This document shows positions 1 to 5,691 of a stretch of 7,288 nucleotides of DNA, piece by piece. The notes under the pieces were generated by a model. It did not search any database and was not told the origin of the DNA. It saw only the letters and a list, made by a program, of their open reading frames with translations. Source of the stretch: Acidobacteriota bacterium (GTDB lineage: Bacteria; Acidobacteriota; Vicinamibacteria; Vicinamibacterales; UBA8438); the NCBI GenBank assembly GCA_011523485.1, contig WTGR01000763.1, forward strand, positions 1 through 7,288, given 5' to 3'. Each line of letters opens with the position of its first letter. Position 1 is the first letter of the stretch. A program made the translations under genes and the position numbers.

Positions 1-202
1 AGGTCTGCGCCAGGCGCACGCCCTCCTCGTAGCCGCCCCCGTTGACCTGCGTGTAATAGACCGGCTGGTCCCGCTCGAACAGCTCGATCACCTTGTTGAT
101 CCGCTTCGGCGCGTAGACGTCGCCCGACTGCGCCGCCGGAATGCTGACGTAGGCGACGACCAGTGCGAGTGCGAGCAGTCCGAGTACGGTGAGTCTGCGC
201 AT
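1..202 (-). CDS. Exported HpcH/HpaI aldolase-like protein, N-terminal fragment
   Basis: Only the first 67 codons are in the window; the gene continues beyond base 1. The protein opens with a basic-then-hydrophobic signal peptide (MRRLTVLGLLALALVVAYV), with a probable cleavage region around residues 22-27 (PAAQSG), so export to the periplasm is expected. After it comes KRINKVIELFERDQPVYYT followed by GGGYEEGVRLAQT. This resembles the N-terminus of HpcH/HpaI-type aldolase/citrate lyase family proteins found in acidobacterial genomes, which cleave or form C-C bonds of 2-keto acids with a divalent metal. The catalytic residues lie outside the window, so the family call rests on recall of the N-terminal pattern only. 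The ATG start is supported by a good ribosome binding site (AAGAGGAG, 6-nt spacer). It is divergent from the sulfatase across a 160-nt gap. It could instead be an exported protein of unknown function. Confidence 0.5.
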   Translation of the reverse strand, partial: MRRLTVLGLLALALVVAYVSIPAAQSGDVYAPKRINKVIELFERDQPVYYTQVNGGGYEEGVRLAQT

Positions 203-208
203 GGCTAT

Positions 209-216
209 CTCCTCTT
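209..216 (-). promoter_or_regulatory. Ribosome binding site of the aldolase-like gene
   Basis: AAGAGGAG read on the minus strand, with a 6-nt spacer (ATAGCC) before the ATG at 202-200. It is one of only two strong Shine-Dalgarno sequences seen in the window, and it fixes the start of the left-edge gene. Confidence 0.7.
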
Positions 217-362
217 GCAGTGCGTCCTCGCCCGGTGCGGGTGCCGGCCGGCGGCGCGGACCCGTCCGGGCATGGGCCGCATCATAGCGCATCGCCGGAC
301 GCCGCCGCTCGGCGGGGGCCCCGACCGTCCGCTCGCGGCGCGGGTAGTAAGATGGCGGTTCC

Positions 363-1796
363 ATGAGCAGCCTCGCACTCCTGCGGCGTCTGGCCGCCGG
401 CGCGGCGCTGGCCGCGGGCGTGCTCGCCGCCGCTTGCGGGTCGGGTACGGACCCGGGAGCCGGCGACCGGCCCACGGTCCCCGCCCGGCCGCGGCCGAAC
501 ATCGTCGTCATCATGGCCGACGACCTCGGCTACGGCGACCTGTCGTCCTACGACGGCTGGATCGAGACGCCGGCCCTGGACGCGATGGCCGCGGAGGGGG
601 TCCGGTTCACCGACTTCCACTCGAGCGGGGCGGTCTGCTCCCCCACCCGCGCGGGGCTGCTCACCGGCCGCTACCAGCAGCGGGCCGGCATTCCCAACGT
701 CATCTACGCCAACCCGGCCTGGAACCGCCACCACGGCCTGCAGCCGCGGGAAACGACCATCGCCGAGCGCATGCGGGCGGAAGGCTATGCCACCGGCATC
801 GTCGGCAAGTGGCACCTCGGCTACGGCGTCGAGACCAATCCGCTGCGGCACGGCTTCGACGTCTTCCACGGCTACGTGTCGGGGAACATCGACTACTTCT
901 CGCACGTCGACGGCTTCGGCAACCACGACTGGTGGGACGGCGAGACCAACCGGGAGGAGCCGGGCTACGTCACCCACCTCATCAACGATCACGCGGTGGC
1001 GTTCATCGAGGAGCAGGCGGCCGCGGACGGGCCGTTCTTCCTCTACGTCGCCCACGAGGCGCCGCACTTCCCCTACCAGGGGCCGAACGACACGGCGTTC
1101 CGGGTGGTCGGCGAGCGGATTCCGGAGACCCGCGAGCCCGAGCAGGTGCGCCGCGCCTACCGCGAGATGGTCGAGGAGATGGACACCGGCATCGGCGCGA
1201 TCGTCGACACGCTGCGGGGGCTGGAGCTGGCCGAGCGGACGTTCGTCTTCTTCCTCTCGGACAACGGCGCCACCCCGGCCGGCTCGAACGGGCCGCTGCG
1301 GGGCTTCAAGACGAGCCTGTGGGAGGGCGGGCACCGCGTCCCGGCCCTGGCCTGGTGGCCCGGCGTCATCGGCGCGGGAACGAGCGGCGCGGTCATGACC
1401 AGCATCGATCTGGCCGCCACCGTGCTCGACGTCGCCGACGTCCTGCCGCCGGAGGAGCAGCCCCTGGACGGGGTGAGCCTGCTGCCGCACCTGCTCGGCG
1501 GCGCGGCGCCGAATGAGCGCCCGCTGTTCTGGGCCTACCAGCAGGCCCGCCGGCCGGTGGAGCAGCTCGCCATGCGGCAGGGGGCCTGGAAGCTGATCGT
1601 CAACGGTCCCGACGGGCCGGACGTGGCGCTCTTCAACCTGGACGACGACCCGGGCGAGACGAACGACGTCGCGGCCGACGAGCCGGAGCGCGTCGCCGCG
1701 ATGCGCGAGGCGCTCGACGACTGGCGGATCGAAGTGGAGGACGGCGCCACCGTGCAGCCCGCTCCGCTCTTCTCGCCGGGAGCGGTGGGACCTTGA
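363..1796 (+). CDS. Lipoprotein arylsulfatase-type sulfatase (formylglycine-dependent)
   Basis: A 477-residue sulfatase of the alkaline-phosphatase superfamily that hydrolyses sulfate esters of an unknown substrate, probably in the cell envelope. Residues 1-25 form a lipoprotein signal with lipobox LAAAC (Cys25). The catalytic domain starts at PNIVVIMADDLGYGDL (45-60), where Asp53/Asp54 are metal ligands. The signature CSPTR with following AGLLTGRY gives Cys92 as the residue converted to formylglycine. GKWHLG (148-153) supplies Lys149 and His151, His231 lies in HEAPHFPY, the metal pair Asp300-Asn301 is in LSDNG, and Lys316 is in GFKTSLWEGG. All expected active-site residues are present and the length is normal. 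The C-terminal subdomain ends with the typical LFNLDDDPGETND motif (423-435). An in-frame stop at 348-350 makes ATG 363 the first possible ATG; the ribosome binding site is weak. No sulfatase-maturing enzyme is in the window. The 40-nt gap to the sigma factor gene permits co-transcription. The sulfatase subfamily and substrate cannot be assigned by eye. Confidence 0.95.
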   Translation: MSSLALLRRLAAGAALAAGVLAAACGSGTDPGAGDRPTVPARPRPNIVVIMADDLGYGDLSSYDGWIETPALDAMAAEGVRFTDFHSSGAVCSPTRAGLLTGRYQQRAGIPNVIYANPAWNRHHGLQPRETTIAERMRAEGYATGIVGKWHLGYGVETNPLRHGFDVFHGYVSGNIDYFSHVDGFGNHDWWDGETNREEPGYVTHLINDHAVAFIEEQAAADGPFFLYVAHEAPHFPYQGPNDTAFRVVGERIPETREPEQVRRAYREMVEEMDTGIGAIVDTLRGLELAERTFVFFLSDNGATPAGSNGPLRGFKTSLWEGGHRVPALAWWPGVIGAGTSGAVMTSIDLAATVLDVADVLPPEEQPLDGVSLLPHLLGGAAPNERPLFWAYQQARRPVEQLAMRQGAWKLIVNGPDGPDVALFNLDDDPGETNDVAADEPERVAAMREALDDWRIEVEDGATVQPAPLFSPGAVGP

Positions 1797-1836
1797 CGCG
1801 GCGCGGCATGCGGGTCGCGTGGACGGTCGCGTCGGC

Positions 1837-2412
1837 ATGAGCGATCCGACCGGCGACCGCGTGAGCGCGCTGGCCGAGGGCGCGCGCCGGCAGGACGGCG
1901 CGGCGCTCGCCGAGCTGATGCCGCTGGTCTACGACGAGCTGCGGCGGCTGGCGCGCGGCTACCTCGGCAGCGAGCGGCGCGCGTTCACCCTGCAGCCGAC
2001 GGCGCTCGTCAACGAGGCGTACGTCCGGCTGCTGAAGGACAGGAAGCAGGACTGGCGGACACGCGCCCAGGTGATCGGCATCGCCGCGGTGGCGATGCGG
2101 CAGATTCTGATCGAGGCGGCCCGCGCCCGCGCCGCGCAGAAGCGGGGCGGCGACGCCGACCGCGTGACGCTGGACGAGGGCCTGGTCGCCGGCGACGAGC
2201 GCTCCGTCGACGTGCTGGCGGTGGACGCCGCGCTCGACAAGCTGGCGGCGTTCGATGCGCAGCAGGCCAGGCTGGTGGAGCTGCGGTTCTTCGGCGGTCT
2301 GACCATCGAGGAGTGCGCCGCGGCGCTCGGCATCTCTCCCGCGACCGTCAAGCGGCACTGGGCGGTGGCCAGGGCTTGGCTGCAACGCGAGATCACCGGC
2401 GATGGACGCTGA
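1837..2412 (+). CDS. ECF-type RNA polymerase sigma factor (TIGR02999 / Sigma70_ECF style)
   Basis: A 191-residue alternative sigma factor that should direct RNA polymerase to a small promoter set. Region 2 covers about residues 24-95, with the family-typical LMPLVYDELRRLARGYL (27-43) and TLQPTALVNEAYVRL (51-65). Region 4 covers about 135-187, with the helix-turn-helix LTIEECAAALGISPATVKRHW (about 155-175). The length fits TIGR02999 proteins (about 180-190). ATG 1837 is preferred because it gives the family's usual short N-terminus; an in-frame GTG at 1819 would add six residues, and neither has a strong ribosome binding site. The acidic DxxD-type motif of canonical ECF region 2.2 is replaced by Gln53-Pro54-Thr55-Ala56. 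The last 11 nt overlap the kinase gene, and no anti-sigma gene is present, so control by the kinase is the natural inference. Confidence 0.93.
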   Translation: MSDPTGDRVSALAEGARRQDGAALAELMPLVYDELRRLARGYLGSERRAFTLQPTALVNEAYVRLLKDRKQDWRTRAQVIGIAAVAMRQILIEAARARAAQKRGGDADRVTLDEGLVAGDERSVDVLAVDAALDKLAAFDAQQARLVELRFFGGLTIEECAAALGISPATVKRHWAVARAWLQREITGDGR

Positions 2413-4072
2413 GCGCTGGCGCCGGGTCAACACGCTGTTCCACGCCGCGCTCGAACGCGGCCCCGGCGATCGGGACGCGTTCCTCGACGAGGCGTGCGCC
2501 GGCGACGCGGCGCTGCGCACCGAGGTGTTGTCGCTGCTCCAGATGCACAGCGGGCCGGGCGTCGTCGACCGGCCGGCGGTGGAGGCCGACCCCGGCCTGC
2601 TCCCGTCCAGCGACGACGATCCGCTGATCGGCCGCCGCCTCGGGCCCTACGAGGTCACCGGCCTTCTCGGCCGCGGCGGGATGGGCATCGTCTACCTCGG
2701 TCACGACACGCGGCTGCGGCGCCCCGTAGCCATCAAGGCGCTGCCGCCGGCGGTTACCCACGACGACCGGATGCGCGCCCGGCTGCGGCGCGAGGCGATG
2801 GCGGCCGGTGCGCTCTCGCATCCCGGCATCGCAACGGTCTTCGCGCTCGAGGAGTTCGAGTCGCAGCTCTACCTCGTCCAGGAGTACGTCCCCGGCCGCA
2901 CGCTGCGCGCCACCATGAAGCTGCGCGAAGGCCGGATGCCCCTCGCCGAGATCGTGTCGATCGCCCTGGACGTCGCGCGGGCGCTGGCCGCCGCGCACGC
3001 GCACGGCGTGCTGCACCGCGACTTGAAACCGGAGAACGTGCTGCACACGCCCGACGGCGCGATCAAGGTGGTCGACTTCGGGCTCGCGCGGTTCGAGCCG
3101 GGGGCTGGGATCGCCGGCGACGAGACGCTGACCCGACCCGGCGCCACCCCCGGCACGCCCGGCTACATGGCGCCGGAGGTGCTGCGCGGCGACCCGGTGG
3201 ATGCGCGCGCCGACCAGTTCTCGTTCGGGGTCCTGCTCCACGAGCTGCTCGCCGGCGAGCACCCGTTCGAGGGCACGGACGACATCACGACGGTGGCGCG
3301 GATTCTCGAGACGGAGCCGTCCGGTCTCGGCCCCCCTCGCCGGGAGTGCCCCGAGGCGCTCGCCCGCGTGGTCACGACCTGCCTCGCCAAGGCGCCGCGC
3401 GACCGCTACCGCACGACGGCGGCGCTGGTCACCGCGCTGGAAGCGGCGCGGGAAGCCGTCGAGGCGGCAGCCATCCTCGACGGCGCGGCCGCGGACGGCG
3501 ACGGCGCCGGTGCGGCGCATGGTGGGCGCGCAGCGGACGGCGACGGCGCGGCGTCGCCACCGGACGCCGGCGCGGCGGCCGGCGCACCGGCCGTCAGCTC
3601 TACGCAGGCCGCCGGCGATCCGTCTCTGAAGCCGCCGGCCGCTACCCCGGCGCGCAGCGCCGCCGCGGACCTGCGCTGGTGGTGGCAGTTCCACCAAGTG
3701 GCGGTGAGCGTCGTCTACGCGCTGATGCTCTACCCCGTCTGGCGGGCGCGGGAATGGCTGCCCGCCCCCTGGGGGCTGGCCGCGTTCATGACGACGGTTG
3801 CGGTGGTCGGCGCCGCCGTCAACCTGCGGCTGCACCTCTGGTTCACGGCGCGCGTGTACCCCGGCCAACTCGCCGCTCAGCGCCGCGCTTCGGCCCTGGG
3901 AAAGCGCCTGCTCGACACCGCGTTCGCGGTGCTGCTGCTGTCGATAGCGGCCGCCGTCGCCCCGAGTCACCCGCGCTGGGCCGCGTTCTTCATCGTCATG
4001 GCCGTCTCCAGCGCCCTGAGCGCGCGCGTGATGGAACCTGCCACGACGCGGGCCGCGTTCCCCGACGACTGA
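2402..4072 (+). CDS. Transmembrane Ser/Thr protein kinase (Hanks type)
   Basis: A 556-residue eukaryotic-like kinase. Residues 1-50 form an N-terminal helical module (WRRVNTLFHAALERG, RDAFLDEAC, LRTEVLSLL) common in acidobacterial kinases. The kinase domain spans about 83-350: glycine loop GRGGMG (90-95), catalytic Lys112 in VAIK, Glu131 in helix C, HRDLKPEN (205-212, catalytic Asp207), DFG (225-227), APE (257-259) and Asp271. It is therefore an RD kinase with all catalytic residues intact, and activation-loop threonines lie at about 242-252. Residues 361-423 are a low-complexity Ala/Gly/Asp/Pro linker with an internal repeat. Four hydrophobic segments follow (about 431-447, 457-474, 504-521, 525-541), so the kinase is probably anchored in the inner membrane with its catalytic domain in the cytoplasm. 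It has no PASTA, TPR or WD40 sensor domain. The ATG lies inside the sigma gene (11-nt overlap), implying translational coupling. The likely partner is that sigma factor, by context. Confidence 0.95.
   Translation: MDAERWRRVNTLFHAALERGPGDRDAFLDEACAGDAALRTEVLSLLQMHSGPGVVDRPAVEADPGLLPSSDDDPLIGRRLGPYEVTGLLGRGGMGIVYLGHDTRLRRPVAIKALPPAVTHDDRMRARLRREAMAAGALSHPGIATVFALEEFESQLYLVQEYVPGRTLRATMKLREGRMPLAEIVSIALDVARALAAAHAHGVLHRDLKPENVLHTPDGAIKVVDFGLARFEPGAGIAGDETLTRPGATPGTPGYMAPEVLRGDPVDARADQFSFGVLLHELLAGEHPFEGTDDITTVARILETEPSGLGPPRRECPEALARVVTTCLAKAPRDRYRTTAALVTALEAAREAVEAAAILDGAAADGDGAGAAHGGRAADGDGAASPPDAGAAAGAPAVSSTQAAGDPSLKPPAATPARSAAADLRWWWQFHQVAVSVVYALMLYPVWRAREWLPAPWGLAAFMTTVAVVGAAVNLRLHLWFTARVYPGQLAAQRRASALGKRLLDTAFAVLLLSIAAAVAPSHPRWAAFFIVMAVSSALSARVMEPATTRAAFPDD
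3482..3670 (+). repeat. Low-complexity linker with a 17-bp direct repeat in the kinase gene
   Basis: The linker between the kinase and membrane domains is rich in Ala, Gly, Asp and Pro. The 17-bp sequence GCGGACGGCGACGGCGC occurs at 3491-3507 and again at 3533-3549, exactly 42 nt (14 codons) apart and in frame, giving AADGDGA at residues 363-369 and 377-383. This looks like a slippage or duplication product in a disordered spacer and is probably variable in length between relatives. Confidence 0.75.
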
Positions 4073-4073
4073 G

Positions 4074-4128
4074 TCTGTCGGCATTCCCCTGACGGCTTCC
4101 GCTCCGACAGAGCCGGCCATGCCTGGCC
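4074..4128. terminator. Inverted repeats in the convergent gap, possible bidirectional terminator
   Basis: Two small inverted repeats lie just after the kinase stop codon and between the convergent kinase and amidohydrolase genes. The first pairs TCTGTCGG (4074-4081) with CCGACAGA (4104-4111): 8 perfect pairs around a 22-nt loop. The second pairs GGCCA (4115-4119) with TGGCC (4124-4128) around the 4-nt loop TGCC. Neither is followed by a T-tract on either strand, so a classical intrinsic terminator is not shown; the position is the main argument. The rest of the 105-nt gap shows nothing recognisable. Confidence 0.35.
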
Positions 4129-4177
4129 AGTCGCCCCGGGTGCGATGCGCTCCCGTGTCGAGGTCGAGAGCGCGCCG

Positions 4178-5470
4178 CTACTGCCCGCCGCCGCCCAGCC
4201 AGCGGTCGCTCAGCGCGGCCCGATCCACCGCCGCGCCGCGCAGATACACCGACTCGATGCGCCGCGTGTTCGCGATGTCGTCGAGCGGGTTCGCCTCCAG
4301 GACCACGAAGTCGGCGCTCTTGCCCGCCTCGACGGTGCCGGCGTCGTCCAGCTCCATGAACGCGGCGGAGTTGCCGGTGGCGGCGACGATGACCTCGTGC
4401 GGCGTCATCCCGGACGCCACCATGTCGGCCATCTCCAGGTGCGGGCTCCAGCCCGCGTTGCCGTCCGTGCCGAAGGCGATGCGCATCCCCGCCTCGTTGA
4501 GCCGCGCCAGGTTGCGCGCCTGGATGCCGAAGCTCTCCTGCGCCTCCGGCCGGTCGACGGAGCCCGCCTGCAGCTCGGCCAGGGCATCGGGCGGGATGGT
4601 CCCGCTCAGCCAGCTCAGGTCCTCGGCGACGCCGCGCGCCCCAAGATTCGGCACCAGCACCACGTCCGGGCGCTCCTGCACGAGCTCGACGAACTCGTCG
4701 TCGACGTCCTGGTCCCGCACGCCGTGGGCGAACGCGTCGATCCCCGCGCGCAGCAACCCCTTGGCATCTTCCAGCGCGAAGATGTGGGCGGTGACCCGCA
4801 GCCCGTGCTGGTGGGCCTCGTCGATGACCGCGGCGTACAACTCGGGGGTCATCTTCTCGAACTGGCCGCCGCGATCGTCGACCCAGATCTTGACGATGTC
4901 GACCTCCAGCGCCGCGAGCTCCTGCACGGCCGCCCGCGCCTCCTCCTCGGTCTCGATCCAATAGGGGATGTCCGTGCGTCCGGGCTCCGGTGTCGTGATC
5001 CCCCGGCCGGCGTGCCGGTAGCGCGGCACGCCGGGGATGGTCTCTGCCCGGACCGCGTACACGTCGTCGCCCACGTCGCGCCCGAGCCCCATGGCCGCGC
5101 CGACCCCGTAGTAGGCCTTGCGCTCGAGGGCGTCGATGAGCGCTTCGCGCTCTACGGGGAAATGCACGTGCGTGTCGATGAGAGCGGGGATCACCGTCCG
5201 GCCGGTCAGGTCGACCCTCGCCGCGCCTTCCGGCGCCTCGACCTCGCCCGAAGCGCCGACCGCGACGAACCGGCCCTCGTGCACCACGAGCGTGGCGCTC
5301 TCGATGGGATCGCTGCCGTCGCCGACGACGAGCCGGGCTCCCTCGAACACCGTCGCGGTGCTCGTCGGCGGCGCTTCTTCCGGCGGCGACCCGCAGGCGG
5401 CGGCGAGCAACAGAAGCAGCAGAGGCAGGCTGGCGGTGGTGCGGCGCGTGTCGATCTTCATGCAGGGCAT
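4178..5470 (-). CDS. Lipoprotein amidohydrolase (imidazolonepropionase/prolidase-like, COG1228 type)
   Basis: A 430-residue metal-dependent hydrolase of the amidohydrolase superfamily, predicted to be lipid-anchored in the envelope. The signal peptide runs to lipobox LAAAC (Cys26), followed by a Pro/Thr-rich spacer (29-40). The first part of the beta-sandwich is seen at VFEGARLVVGDGSDPIESATL (41-61). The TIM-barrel begins with IDTHVHF, giving metal ligands His101 and His103. Lys194 in DIVKIWVDD is the likely carboxylated lysine bridging two metals; His229 (VTAHIF) and His249 (AFAHGV) are further ligands, and Asp336 (FGTDGNAG) is the catalytic acid/base. The C-terminal GTVEAGKSADFVVLEANPL (378-396) closes the sandwich. 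The active site is therefore complete. The relatives include dipeptidases, imidazolonepropionases and hydrolases of xenobiotic amides, so the substrate is unknown. ATG 5470 is chosen over the ATG at 5461 because AGGGAGG lies 5 nt upstream of the former. The gene is convergent with the kinase and divergent from the RelA/SpoT gene. Confidence 0.93.
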   Translation of the reverse strand: MPCMKIDTRRTTASLPLLLLLLAAACGSPPEEAPPTSTATVFEGARLVVGDGSDPIESATLVVHEGRFVAVGASGEVEAPEGAARVDLTGRTVIPALIDTHVHFPVEREALIDALERKAYYGVGAAMGLGRDVGDDVYAVRAETIPGVPRYRHAGRGITTPEPGRTDIPYWIETEEEARAAVQELAALEVDIVKIWVDDRGGQFEKMTPELYAAVIDEAHQHGLRVTAHIFALEDAKGLLRAGIDAFAHGVRDQDVDDEFVELVQERPDVVLVPNLGARGVAEDLSWLSGTIPPDALAELQAGSVDRPEAQESFGIQARNLARLNEAGMRIAFGTDGNAGWSPHLEMADMVASGMTPHEVIVAATGNSAAFMELDDAGTVEAGKSADFVVLEANPLDDIANTRRIESVYLRGAAVDRAALSDRWLGGGGQ

Positions 5471-5475
5471 CGGAG

Positions 5476-5482
5476 CCTCCCT
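5476..5482 (-). promoter_or_regulatory. Ribosome binding site of the amidohydrolase
   Basis: AGGGAGG on the minus strand with a 5-nt spacer (CTCCG) before ATG 5470. For the alternative ATG at 5461 the spacing would be 14 nt, so this site decides the start in favour of the longer form. Confidence 0.65.
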
Positions 5483-5629
5483 GGGAGCCCGGTTGGCGAC
5501 CGCGGCGTTCCAGATTTCCCGGACGACTGGACAGGGAAGGATAGCAGCCGCTCGAGCGCAGCGGGCCTCGCCACGGGCGATTCTGGCGCACCAGCGCCCC
5601 GAAACGCCTCGCTGGCTGCACTTTGCAGG

Positions 5630-5660
5630 CGCCGCGGCCCGAGCTTCACCGCCCGCGGCG
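5630..5660. repeat. 8-bp inverted repeat upstream of the RelA/SpoT-type gene
   Basis: CGCCGCGG (5630-5637) is perfectly inverted as CCGCGGCG (5653-5660) around a 15-nt spacer, about 30 nt before the preferred GTG start. Further upstream, CGCTCGAGCG (5549-5558) is a perfect 10-bp palindrome. Either could be an operator or an mRNA hairpin, but in DNA of this GC content such repeats also arise by chance. Confidence 0.3.
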
Positions 5661-5674
5661 AGAGGTCCACATCC

Positions 5675-5683
5675 TGGTACAGT
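5675..5683 (+). promoter_or_regulatory. Possible extended -10 element before the RelA/SpoT-type gene
   Basis: TGGTACAGT matches an extended -10 (TGn followed by TACAGT, four of six bases matching TATAAT). No -35 match is seen 17 nt upstream. If used, transcription would begin at about 5690, almost exactly at the GTG at 5692, giving a leaderless message. This is a weak, position-based suggestion. Confidence 0.2.
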
Positions 5684-5691
5684 TGTCGGCC

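Noticed and set aside
281..286. TATGAT on the minus strand as a -10 for the aldolase-like gene
   Set aside because: A good hexamer, but no -35-like sequence is found at 16-18 nt spacing; it may be chance, and this organism's promoter consensus is unknown.
282..1838. 518-codon open frame antisense to the sulfatase
   Set aside because: Its translation is Arg/Gly/Ala-rich with no family motifs; it mirrors the GC-rich third positions of a sulfatase with an intact active site.
3491..3549. Repeats in the kinase linker as a CRISPR or mobile-element remnant
   Set aside because: Only two 17-bp copies, in frame within a low-complexity linker; simple internal duplication explains them.
2393..4120. 575-codon open frame antisense to the kinase
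   Set aside because: Shadow of the kinase gene: low-complexity Arg/Gly/Ala composition, while the sense frame has every kinase motif.
3996..5621. 541-codon minus-strand frame overlapping the amidohydrolase in another frame
   Set aside because: Arg/Gly-dominated translation with no motif; the overlapping frame encodes the real enzyme with signal peptide and metal ligands.
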